This document shows positions 1-5,300 of a DNA stretch of 9,333 nt, in pieces (position 1 is the stretch's first letter; the number at the start of each line of letters is the position of its first letter). The position numbers and the translations under genes are program-made. The DNA lies in NCBI GenBank assembly GCA_030619735.1, contig JAUXAV010000032.1, forward strand, positions 1-9,333, written 5' to 3'. The notes beneath the pieces were generated by a model. That model was not told the origin of the DNA, searched no databases, and worked only from the letters and a program-made list of their open reading frames with translations. The stretch comes from Candidatus Aenigmatarchaeota archaeon (lineage in GTDB: Archaea; Aenigmatarchaeota; Aenigmatarchaeia; QMZP01; JAUXAV01).

Positions 1-360
1 CATGAGAAGCTGGAAAAGGAGCTGGTTTCAGAGCTCAGGGGCGAGAAGAGCCATATAATAATTAACGGCTGCCTGACCCTGAAGACCCCATACGGCTGCT
101 TCCCTGCCCTGTCCCAGGAGTTCTTCAGGGTCTTTAAACCCGATTCCCTGATAATCCTGGAATCCTCTCCAGGGGACCTGGTAAGGGACCCGAAGGCCTC
201 CCATGAAATCCTGAGGCAGCAGGACCTTGACCGCAACTACGGCATCATGTATGCATCCCTGTCCGATTCCCCTGTAAGGGTCATAACAATAGAGAAGGGC
301 AATGTCGCCCTGGCAGTGAAGGAGCTGCTGGAATATTTAAAGCTCGTCTTCAAAGGATAG
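1..360 (+). CDS. adkA: Archaeal-type adenylate kinase (AdkA-like), C-terminal 119 residues, 5' end outside window
   Basis: Archaeal adenylate kinase interconverts ATP + AMP and 2 ADP in the cytoplasm. The reading frame is open from the first base to TAG at 358-360, so the N-terminus with the P-loop is missing from view. Recognisable family segments are TLKTPYGCFPALS (matching the THSTIKTPKGYLPGLP region of methanogen AdkA), the strand DSLIILESSPGDL, and DRNYGIMYASLSDSPVRVI, which matches the family's NRAAAMTYGVLTGATVKII. The EKGN...AVKELLEYLK end is also typical. Two things are unusual. The Asp-Thr-His of the family's VDTHS segment is absent, replaced by INGCL. The LID-like segment between GDLV and LDRNYG looks about eight residues shorter than in methanogen AdkA and has fewer arginines. 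Position directly before the EMC3/DUF106 gene supports the call, because adk-DUF106 follows secY in many archaea. A divergent or non-catalytic kinase-like paralogue is the main alternative. Confidence 0.8.
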   Translation, partial: HEKLEKELVSELRGEKSHIIINGCLTLKTPYGCFPALSQEFFRVFKPDSLIILESSPGDLVRDPKASHEILRQQDLDRNYGIMYASLSDSPVRVITIEKGNVALAVKELLEYLKLVFKG

Positions 361-372
361 GTAAGTGATAAT

Positions 373-795
373 ATGCTCTCAGCGTTTTTGCAGGTCACCA
401 TGGTTTCACTCGGGCTTTCCTTCATGCTCTCCCTGCTCTACCGGTTCCTTACCAATCCGGATGAGATGAAGAGGATAAAGAAGGAGATGAAGTTTTACAA
501 GGAAAAATCCAGCGAGGCCCAGAAGGCCGGGGACAAAGCCAAGGCAAACGAATACATGAAGGACATGATGAAGGCGAGCCAGCAGCAGTTCAAGCAGAAC
601 ATGAAGCCCATGATGGCATCCATGCTTGTCTTTTTTATTGTCCTGGGCTGGATGCACAGCACATTTGCAAGCGTCCTGGTCCAGCTCCCTGTCACCATCC
701 CCTTTGCAGGGAATGACCTGGGCTGGTTCTGGTGGTACATCCTGATAACCATCCCCTGCACCATGCTCTTCAGGAAGCTCCTGGGAGTGGACTAA
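373..795 (+). CDS. EMC3/TMCO1-family (DUF106) membrane protein of the Oxa1/YidC superfamily
   Basis: The 140-residue product has the archaeal DUF106 layout. A first membrane helix lies at about residues 3-24, then a charged Lys/Glu/Met-rich coiled-coil hairpin at about 28-75. A second helix at about 80-97 and a third at about 116-135 complete it. Proteins of this family (archaeal DUF106, eukaryotic EMC3 and TMCO1) are related to YidC/Oxa1 and are thought to help insert membrane proteins alongside the Sec translocon. The Met-rich coiled coil (MKDMMKASQQQFKQNMKPMM) fits a substrate- or ribosome-facing cytosolic part. The protein is somewhat shorter than typical archaeal members, mainly in loops. 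The start at 373 lies 12 bases after the adk stop, behind GGTAAGTGATA, which contains a weak GTGAT ribosome-binding site. Co-transcription with adk is likely. Family assignment rests on topology, coiled coil and context rather than on a catalytic signature. Confidence 0.82.
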   Translation: MLSAFLQVTMVSLGLSFMLSLLYRFLTNPDEMKRIKKEMKFYKEKSSEAQKAGDKAKANEYMKDMMKASQQQFKQNMKPMMASMLVFFIVLGWMHSTFASVLVQLPVTIPFAGNDLGWFWWYILITIPCTMLFRKLLGVD

Positions 796-803
796 TATAT
801 AAT
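796..803 (+). promoter_or_regulatory. TATA box for the beta-propeller gene
   Basis: TATATAAT follows the stop codon of the DUF106 gene directly. Its centre is about 25 bases before the A of the ATG at 824, the usual archaeal TATA-to-start distance. Transcription would therefore begin at or within a few bases of the start codon. No Shine-Dalgarno site lies between (the sequence is ACTTTCTCTAAAACTCTATC), so a leaderless mRNA is inferred. Confidence 0.6.
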
Positions 804-823
804 ACTTTCTCTAAAACTCTATC

Positions 824-2119
824 ATGCCAGGCTATAAATCAAGCGGTTTCAGCTTTTCCTCCGAAGAGAAGATATGGGACAATACCCTGAATGTATTGGG
901 AGCCCTGCTCATGATCAAGGGGACAAAGAAAATCCCCTTATTCAAGAAGGGCGGTAGCATAGCTTCATCCCCATCCATAAGGAATGGCAGGGTCTATTTC
1001 GGTGCCAATGACTACCTATTTTACTGCCTTGACCTGAAAACCGGTGAAAAGCTCTGGAGCTTCCAGACCTCTGGGATTGCCTCCTCCCCTGCTGTGACAG
1101 ATAAAGCAGTCTATTTTGGCTCCTATGACGGGAATTTCCACTGCCTGACCCTGGACGGAAAGCTACTCTGGAAATACGAGACAGGCGGCTATATCTATTC
1201 CACCCCGGTGGTCCATAAGGGACTTGTGATATTCGGCTCCTGCGACAATTTTGTCCACGCCCTAGACGAAAAGACAGGCAAGAGGATATGGAGATACGAG
1301 ACAGGGGACTGGATATCCTCCTCCCCCACAGCGGCAAATGATACCGTATTTATAGGCTCCTATGACAACAAGCTCCATGCCATATCCCTTTCAGGCAAGA
1401 GGCTCTGGGCATTCAATACAGGAGACAAGATCCATTCCTCTACCCTTATCCATAATGGAAGGGTATATTTCGGCTCCTTTGACAACAACCTCTATTGCCT
1501 CTCCCCTAAGGGGGAGAAACTCTGGTCCTTCCCGACAGGGGATGCTGTGGTCATCCGGGGGGCAGCTGTTTCAGATAATATAATCTATTCAGGCTCCAGG
1601 GACGGGAGTCTCTATGCCCTGGATTCGGAAACAGGGAAGAAACTCTGGGACTACAAAACCGGAGACATAATGAGCACCACTCCTGTTATATGGGAAGAGA
1701 AAATCTACTTCGGCTCCTGTGATGACAACTTCTATGCTCTTGATGCTAAAACAGGGAAGCTTATCTGGAAGTTCCAGACCGGCGGTGCAATAGACTCCTC
1801 CCCTGCTCTATCTCAGGGAATAGTTTGCTTCGGCTCCTGGGACTGCAATCTCTATGCCCTGGACGCAAAGACCGGGAAAGAGATATGGAGGTTCCCCACA
1901 AGCCTCTCCTACATGAGCCCTGTGGAGGTTATAAGCAAGGGAGGGGAAAGAATAACATTTACCCTATCCTCCAAAGGGGATGTCCTGAAGGCAGAATCCC
2001 CTGCACAGGAGGAAAGGGAGAGGGAGGATTACGGGATTATGGGTGCCTCATATGTGGAAAGGGAATCGCCATTCGAAACCAAAGAGATGGCCTACAAAAG
2101 AAAGAAGAAATACAGGTAG
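824..2119 (+). CDS. Cytoplasmic PQQ-like (BamB-type) eight-repeat beta-propeller protein
   Basis: The 431-residue protein is built from eight tandem repeats of 38-41 residues. Each runs as SSPxxxxxxVYFGSxDxxLYALDxxTGKxLWxFxTG. The repeat tryptophans fall at residues 78, 116, 156, 195, 234, 275, 315 and 355, matching the eight blades of PQQ/BamB-like propellers. Repeats cover about residues 42-359. An N-terminal lead of about 40 residues and a charged 70-residue C-terminal tail ending in KRKKKYR flank them. There is no signal peptide or membrane anchor, and there are several cysteines, so it should act in the cytoplasm. That is unlike BamB or the periplasmic quinoprotein dehydrogenases. I see no dehydrogenase domain or obvious PQQ-binding residues, so cofactor binding should not be assumed; a protein-interaction scaffold is the safest reading. 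The start at 824 is supported by the TATA spacing. Its substrate or partner is unknown. Confidence 0.85.
   Translation: MPGYKSSGFSFSSEEKIWDNTLNVLGALLMIKGTKKIPLFKKGGSIASSPSIRNGRVYFGANDYLFYCLDLKTGEKLWSFQTSGIASSPAVTDKAVYFGSYDGNFHCLTLDGKLLWKYETGGYIYSTPVVHKGLVIFGSCDNFVHALDEKTGKRIWRYETGDWISSSPTAANDTVFIGSYDNKLHAISLSGKRLWAFNTGDKIHSSTLIHNGRVYFGSFDNNLYCLSPKGEKLWSFPTGDAVVIRGAAVSDNIIYSGSRDGSLYALDSETGKKLWDYKTGDIMSTTPVIWEEKIYFGSCDDNFYALDAKTGKLIWKFQTGGAIDSSPALSQGIVCFGSWDCNLYALDAKTGKEIWRFPTSLSYMSPVEVISKGGERITFTLSSKGDVLKAESPAQEEREREDYGIMGASYVERESPFETKEMAYKRKKKYR
947..1900 (+). repeat. Eight tandem ~114-123 bp coding repeats (propeller blades)
   Basis: Eight in-frame repeats encode the propeller blades. At DNA level the best-kept part is the GGCTCC block (Gly-Ser of the FGS motif), seen near 1120, 1234, 1354, 1470, 1590, 1713 and 1833. 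The units have diverged at most other positions, so this is an old protein-level repeat, not a recent array expansion. Repeat 6 breaks the SSP motif (VVIRGAAVSDN). Confidence 0.85.
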
Positions 2120-2126
2120 CATGGTT

Positions 2127-2396
2127 TTATAGCAGATAGTAAAGGCCTATCCCAATGCCCGCGACCGCAGCTCCTGTTGCCGTATTCAAAAATGTTAAAG
2201 CCTCCCCTGTTCTCAGGAATTTTTTATATGGTCTGCACCCCTTTCCCCTGTTTCTTTCAACATTTCTAATGGCATATATATGAGAACCTATAAGGGGGGT
2301 AAAATCCTGCACCCTGACATCATAATTCCTTGTTCTCTTGTAATGTATCTCCAAATCATCTGAACTGTTCAAACTTTGCTTAAATATTCCTGCCAT
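2127..2396 (-). CDS. Hypothetical 89-residue protein with a hydrophobic C-terminal end
   Basis: I do not recognise a family. The reading frame nearly fills the interval between two plus-strand genes and ends 7 bases from the propeller stop (convergent). Residues 1-65 are polar and basic. The last 20 or so residues (about 69-89: Gly/Ala-rich, then LYYLL) form one hydrophobic segment, so a tail-anchored or membrane-associated small protein is possible. Support for a real gene is codon choice: all eight Arg codons are AGA or AGG and Ile is mostly ATA, matching the certain genes here and not expected of a chance antisense frame. A TTTAAAAATTT box on the minus strand lies about 35 bases before the ATG. 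There is no strong ribosome-binding site; AAGGCGA sits 4 bases before the ATG. The alternative is noncoding intergenic DNA. Confidence 0.45.
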   Translation of the reverse strand: MAGIFKQSLNSSDDLEIHYKRTRNYDVRVQDFTPLIGSHIYAIRNVERNRGKGCRPYKKFLRTGEALTFLNTATGAAVAGIGIGLYYLL

Positions 2397-2468
2397 TTAA
2401 TCGCCTTATAAAGTAATGATATGTTAAATTTTTAAACCTTAATTAATACTCAAGGCCAATTCTTTACC
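2397..2468. promoter_or_regulatory. AT-rich promoter region before rpp30, possibly divergent
   Basis: This 72-base segment is much more AT-rich than the flanking genes. On the plus strand AATTTTTAAACC (about 2427-2438) and TTAATTAATA (2439-2448) are TATA-like. The second is centred about 25 bases before the rpp30 ATG, consistent with a near-leaderless transcript. On the minus strand the TTTAAAAATTTAA stretch could serve the small gene ending at 2396. Which box is used cannot be decided from sequence alone. Confidence 0.5.
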
Positions 2469-3167
2469 ATGAAATACTATGACCTGCATACAGGTTCAGG
2501 GAACCTCAAGGAGATACTCAGGCTCGCCCGGGAGCTGGGCTGGTCCGGATTAGGTATTATAATCCCCTATGACAGGGATTTTTCCAGGAACCTGGAAACC
2601 CTCAGGAAGGAAATCAAGACCCTGAAGCCAAAGCTGGACATAGCCCTGGGAGCGGAAATCTCAGGGGAGAAGCCCGGAAAAATCCGCAGGACCGCAAAGG
2701 ACCTCAGGAAAAAACTGGAACTGATAGTGGTTTCGGGAGGGGACCTGGAAGCGAACCGGAGGGCTCTGGAGACCCCGGAAACGGATATCCTTTCCCATCC
2801 CTACCTGGACAGGAACGACCCCGGCCTGGACCATGTGATGGCAAAGCTTGCAGAGAAGAACCGGGTAGCCATAGAGTTCAGCTTCAATGAAATCCTCTAT
2901 GCCTACAAGAAGAGGAGAAGCCAGATTCTGCAGAACCTCCTGGGGGCGGCAAAACTGGTGAAGAAATACAAGGCCCCCTTTACAATATCCTCCGGAGCCA
3001 GGGGGCCCTGGGACCTCAGGAGCCCCTCTGAATTAACCGCCCTGGGCAGGGTCCTGGGCCTTCCGAATCCGGAGATAAAGCACTCGCTTTCCGAAGGAAT
3101 CCTTCAGGAGAACAGGAAAAGGCTGGGAAAGAAATGGGTCATGCCCGGGGTGGAGGTGGAACCATGA
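2469..3167 (+). CDS. rnp3: Ribonuclease P protein component 3 (Rpp30)
   Basis: This is a protein subunit of archaeal RNase P, which removes the 5' leader of pre-tRNA together with the catalytic RNA. The 232-residue product has the PHP-like TIM-barrel pattern of Rpp30. YDLH lies at residues 4-7, LELIVVSGGD at 83-92, ETDILSHPYLDR at 104-115 (the family's DVLSHP), RVAIEFSF at 132-139, and the strand FTISSGA at 171-177, where the family often has a SDAH-like end. Length is typical. The C-terminal extension is basic (ENRKRLGKK). Its 3' end overlaps the next gene by four bases (ATGA at 3164-3167), giving translational coupling with its usual RNase P partner, Pop5. In many archaea rpl15e precedes this gene; here there is no such gene and a separate promoter region is present. 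Confidence 0.9.
   Translation: MKYYDLHTGSGNLKEILRLARELGWSGLGIIIPYDRDFSRNLETLRKEIKTLKPKLDIALGAEISGEKPGKIRRTAKDLRKKLELIVVSGGDLEANRRALETPETDILSHPYLDRNDPGLDHVMAKLAEKNRVAIEFSFNEILYAYKKRRSQILQNLLGAAKLVKKYKAPFTISSGARGPWDLRSPSELTALGRVLGLPNPEIKHSLSEGILQENRKRLGKKWVMPGVEVEP
3152..3158 (+). promoter_or_regulatory. Shine-Dalgarno site fixing the pop5 start
   Basis: GGAGGTG lies inside the end of rpp30, five bases before the ATG at 3164. It favours that start over the upstream in-frame ATG at 3134, which would add ten residues (a Gly-rich stretch) not expected in the family. Confidence 0.75.
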
Positions 3168-3502
3168 AGCTCAAACCCCTCCCCAGCATGAAGGAGAGGA
3201 AGCGCTACATAGTCTTCAGGGTACTGTCTGATAAGCCAGAATATTCCCTGGAGTTCCAGGCTGTCAGGGACGCCATACTCAACTCCGTCCTGAACTGGCT
3301 CGGGGAGGAGACCTCTGCCAGGGCAGGGGTCTGGGTGATAAAGAACCTCTGGGACAGGAAGAAGCAGAAGGGATTCATAAGGTGTAGCAGGAAGGAAACA
3401 GACCTGGTGAAAACCGCCTTGGCCATGGTCCACCAGATAGGGGATTCCAGGGTCATAATCCAGAGCCTGAGGGTGACAGGCACGATTAAGAAAGGCAAAT
3501 GA
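3164..3502 (+). CDS. rnp2: Ribonuclease P protein component 2 (Pop5)
   Basis: Pop5 forms a heterotetramer with Rpp30 and binds the catalytic domain of the RNase P RNA. The 112-residue product carries the family hallmarks. RYIVFRVLSD lies at residues 14-23. The helix AVRDAILNSVLNWLGEE spans 33-49. GFIRCSRKETDLVKTAL spans 70-86. The terminal strand RVIIQSLRVTGTIKK spans 96-110 and ends in the typical SGTIK-like motif. The start at 3164 is chosen because of the GGAGGTG site five bases upstream, the ATGA overlap with rpp30 and the normal family length. Only four bases separate its stop from the stop of the oppositely oriented glycosyltransferase, so the transcripts probably end inside each other. 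psmA, the usual next gene, lies about 1.8 kb further on. Confidence 0.92.
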   Translation: MKLKPLPSMKERKRYIVFRVLSDKPEYSLEFQAVRDAILNSVLNWLGEETSARAGVWVIKNLWDRKKQKGFIRCSRKETDLVKTALAMVHQIGDSRVIIQSLRVTGTIKKGK

Positions 3503-3506
3503 ATTA

Positions 3507-4958
3507 TTAGGAAATCATTTTTGGTTTGGTGAGTCCTGATTCCTTCTCCCTTTTAAATACGTGCCCCCTCCCTGTCATTATAGTCTTGTCCAGATATATG
3601 TTCTGCGCATGGTCCACCATCTGCCAGACCACAGTGGGCCATCTCCTGGCATATCCATGCTGGAATGCATTGCGTTCAAGCTGGAGCCTCCTCTTCTGCC
3701 CCCTCCTATCCCCGTCGCCGTTGCCTTCAATGAAGAGGTGGTCAAGCGCCCAGGCCGCCTGGTCAACATAGGCCTCACCAGAGTCCATTAGGTAGCCCCT
3801 TGCCTGAGGTTCCCCCGGCCCCCATAGTCCTTCCCCATAAGGAACATTGGGATTGTCATGGGAGTTGAGGTCCTCGCATGCATGGTCGAACTTCGTTGCC
3901 AGTGCTACCCTGCCCGAGCCAATGGTATCGGACAATATGCCGCTTACAGCCTGCTGCAGGTTCAGGTATGGCATCATAATGACGTTTGATGCCGTATACA
4001 TCCACATCAGCTGCTCTTCATTCAGGAATTTGTCAATGAGAAGGATATCCAGTTTATCGAAATCCAGCTTGAACAAATCCCTTACCGGCCTTGATTTTAT
4101 ATCATCCGGGAAATGCTCACTGTTGCTCAGGGTGGCGTATCTGAGGCCGGAGTTGCTGAGCTCTGTCTGCAGCATATGCTCGTATTCCCTGTAGCCCTTC
4201 CCCCCCTCATATTTTATGAACTCCAGGTGGCACCCGCCTTCAATAACAAGAAGCATATCCTTCCTCTGGGATTTAGAAAGAGATTCTTTGACGAATTTCG
4301 CCTGCGCCCTTATACCATACTGGATTCCCTTGTCAGGGCTTCTCAGCCCCAGCATCATGGCAACTCGCTTATTCTCCCAGCCGTATTTTCTTTTTATATC
4401 AAGCCTGTCGAACTTGGAGGTGCACAGCCTGACCCCATGGGAGATGTGCTTCAGCTTGAGCTCATTAATGCCATATGTTTTGGATTTCAATACATCCATT
4501 CCGCGGTCTGTGTGCACAATCAGGCCGTCGCTGTTCTCGGCTATTCCCTGGAGGGTCTCCCTCTGATAATCATCAGGCTCCTGAAGGATGGTATGGATAT
4601 CAGTAAGCGTGGTTATTCCTGCATCTCTGAATGCCCTGAGCATTTTAAGATAATTGTCCTTGTGTCCCAGCCCGTACTCAAATTCAACAAGCGCCACCGT
4701 AGGGTCTTCCATTTCCTGCGCCCTTCCCACTATGGTTGAGATTCCGCTATTCCAGGAACGATTCTTATAAATAGTCATGTCCACAGGATTATGCTCATAG
4801 CTTAACGGGTCCTCATCATCCCCTAACAACGCGGCAACCCTAAAGGACCTAACCTCCCCGGTGAGCAATTCTGCTGCATGTGCCACCTGGTCTGCATATC
4901 CTCCAATCCCGCACCTGCTGGGGGGAAAGGTGCTGACAAGGCGATAATTCATTGGCAT
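3507..4958 (-). CDS. GT4-like glycosyltransferase (GT-B fold)
   Basis: The 483-residue product resembles group 1 (GT4) glycosyltransferases of the 'TYPPRxCGIA' type. The N-terminal acceptor domain opens with STFPPSRCGIGGYADQ (residues 9-24). It continues with LTDIHTILQEPDDYQRETL (118-136), AENSDGLIVHTDRGMDVL (140-157) and HISHGV (171-176), where the family has a VIPHGV motif. The donor-binding domain begins at GLRSPDKGIQY (204-214) and includes EEQLMWMYTASNVIMMPYL (314-332) and VSGILSDTIGSGRVALATKFDHA (338-360). The C-terminal WPTVVWQMVDHA helix packs back as in GT-B enzymes. No membrane helix or signal peptide is seen. In related proteins the segment before SGxL usually contains Glu (PEQ); here it reads LQQ. 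Sugar donor and acceptor cannot be read from sequence; a role in cell-surface or osmolyte glycoside synthesis is speculative. The gene lies inverted inside a plus-strand informational operon and has its own TATA box. Confidence 0.8.
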   Translation of the reverse strand: MPMNYRLVSTFPPSRCGIGGYADQVAHAAELLTGEVRSFRVAALLGDDEDPLSYEHNPVDMTIYKNRSWNSGISTIVGRAQEMEDPTVALVEFEYGLGHKDNYLKMLRAFRDAGITTLTDIHTILQEPDDYQRETLQGIAENSDGLIVHTDRGMDVLKSKTYGINELKLKHISHGVRLCTSKFDRLDIKRKYGWENKRVAMMLGLRSPDKGIQYGIRAQAKFVKESLSKSQRKDMLLVIEGGCHLEFIKYEGGKGYREYEHMLQTELSNSGLRYATLSNSEHFPDDIKSRPVRDLFKLDFDKLDILLIDKFLNEEQLMWMYTASNVIMMPYLNLQQAVSGILSDTIGSGRVALATKFDHACEDLNSHDNPNVPYGEGLWGPGEPQARGYLMDSGEAYVDQAAWALDHLFIEGNGDGDRRGQKRRLQLERNAFQHGYARRWPTVVWQMVDHAQNIYLDKTIMTGRGHVFKREKESGLTKPKMIS

Positions 4959-4980
4959 GCAGAAAATAATAATATGTTGA

Positions 4981-4988
4981 TTTATAAG
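4981..4988 (-). promoter_or_regulatory. TATA box for the glycosyltransferase gene
   Basis: On the minus strand the sequence reads CTTATAAATC, with TTATAAAT centred about 26 bases before the ATG at 4958. The spacing implies a leaderless or nearly leaderless transcript. There is no Shine-Dalgarno site in the AT-rich interval, which supports the first ATG (4956-4958) over the second (4950-4952). Confidence 0.6.
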
Positions 4989-5061
4989 CCTTTCGCAGGT
5001 TTATCTCTTTATGGTAGTTACAGTTAAATTCAGATGTGGGATGAGAGCGAACCTTCCTAAA

Positions 5062-5070
5062 ATATTTAAA
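5062..5070 (+). promoter_or_regulatory. TATA box upstream of the IS200/IS605 remnant
   Basis: ATATTTAAA is a near-consensus archaeal TATA element, preceded by an A-rich stretch (CCTAAA) that could act as a BRE. With the usual 25-base spacing, transcription would start near 5091-5093, just before the first hairpin of the transposon-derived segment. No credible protein start follows at that distance, so a noncoding transcript is one reading. It may also be an unused relic. Confidence 0.4.
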
Positions 5071-5091
5071 CCATTCTTTCCAATATATGAA

Positions 5092-5242
5092 TATAGGGCT
5101 GGGCAAGCCCGAATTAACGCCTGTGGAGATGGAGCCTCTGTCGAGGAGGCAAGCTCCGTCAGCGAAGCAGGAACTATACGTGATGAGTCCTTTGGGGCAA
5201 TAGACGCTGGAAGCCCATGATTTCAATCATGGGAGGATGTCA
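5092..5242 (+). ncRNA. Candidate orphan omega-RNA (reRNA/sotRNA) scaffold
   Basis: In intact IS200/IS605 and IS1341-type elements, an RNA covering the 3' end of tnpB and the right end guides TnpB, with the guide taken from the bases just beyond the element. This segment keeps that region and shows three stem-loops. GGGCT pairs with AGCCC at 5096-5110. A two-part stem spans 5131-5157 (GGAG/CTCC and CCTC/GAGG). The third is the perfect terminal stem at 5214-5233. A TATA box sits about 25 bases before the first hairpin. Transcription and function are inferred; nothing in the sequence proves that the RNA is made, and no TnpB gene is in the window. Confidence 0.4.
5095..5220 (+). pseudogene. tnpB 3' fragment (last ~41 codons)
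   Basis: This fragment encodes the post-catalytic tail of a TnpB nuclease, from RAGQARINACGD to DAGSP and the stop. The frame is still open and has no internal stop or frameshift, so truncation may be fairly recent. Alternatively the sequence may be held by its role as RNA. The upstream ATG at 5011 gives a 69-codon frame, but its first 26 or so residues do not resemble TnpB and no ribosome-binding site precedes it. I do not regard it as an expressed protein. Confidence 0.78.
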
Positions 5243-5256
5243 CAAATACCCAAAGC

Positions 5257-5265
5257 AATATTAAA
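5257..5265 (+). promoter_or_regulatory. psmA: TATA box for psmA
   Basis: AATATTAAA is centred about 40 bases before the psmA ATG at 5301. Initiation about 25 bases downstream, near 5286, would leave a leader of roughly 15 bases carrying the GAGGTGA ribosome-binding site. Because the operon is interrupted upstream, this promoter would have to drive psmA and probably SBDS. Confidence 0.5.
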
Positions 5266-5288
5266 GATTAAGTTAATGTTAAAATTGT

Positions 5289-5295
5289 GAGGTGA
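5289..5295 (+). promoter_or_regulatory. psmA: Shine-Dalgarno site fixing the psmA start
   Basis: GAGGTGA lies five bases before the ATG at 5301, at ideal spacing. The in-frame GTG at 5292 is part of this site and so is very unlikely to be the start codon. Confidence 0.8.
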
Positions 5296-5300
5296 AAAAA

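Larger units (their letters stand above)
5085..5242 (+). mobile_element. Right-end remnant of an IS200/IS605 (IS1341-type) element: tnpB 3' end plus terminal hairpin
   Basis: The frame up to the TGA at 5218-5220 encodes RAGQARINACGD, then a Glu/Ser-rich linker with GTIRDESFGAIDAGSP. These are hallmarks of the C-terminus of archaeal TnpB proteins (NRAGxAxxxACGD ... EAGSP). The stop codon lies inside a perfect 9-bp inverted repeat (5214-5222 with 5225-5233), followed by AGGATGTCA, which from memory matches the right ends of archaeal TnpB-only elements. The TnpB zinc finger and RuvC residues are absent: the homologous frame begins only at about 5085-5095. Everything upstream of that, including the left end, is gone or unrecognisable. 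The retained piece is about 155 bases, close to the size of an omega/reRNA scaffold. Confidence 0.82.
4959..5300. other. Gene-free 342-base interval between glycosyltransferase and psmA
   Basis: The interval holds, in order, the minus-strand TATA box of the glycosyltransferase, about 75 bases of AT-rich sequence with no recognisable content, and a plus-strand TATA box at 5062. The IS200/IS605 right end follows to about 5242, then the psmA promoter and ribosome-binding site. No intact gene and no tRNA fold is visible. It marks the break in the superoperon. Confidence 0.75.

Noticed and set aside
947..1900. Tandem DNA repeats as a CRISPR or satellite array
   Set aside because: The repeats are in-frame protein blades with diverged DNA, not identical repeats separated by unique spacers.
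2120..2468. tRNA or other structured RNA in the propeller-rpp30 interval
   Set aside because: I searched by eye for a TTCRA loop with matching acceptor stem and found none; the interval is better explained by the small minus-strand frame and promoter sequence.
3134..3163. Upstream ATG start for pop5
   Set aside because: It adds a Gly-rich stretch absent from the family; the ATG at 3164 has an ideal GGAGGTG site and an ATGA overlap.
3518..3522. T-run after pop5 as a terminator
   Set aside because: Only five Ts, and it lies inside the convergent gene; too weak to call.
4113..4739. 208-codon plus-strand frame antisense to the glycosyltransferase
   Set aside because: The minus-strand gene has clear GT4 motifs along its length; this frame is a shadow with no family resemblance.
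5011..5220. 69-codon plus-strand frame as an expressed small protein
   Set aside because: Only its last 41 or so codons match anything (TnpB tail). The first part has no family resemblance, and no ribosome-binding site precedes the ATG.
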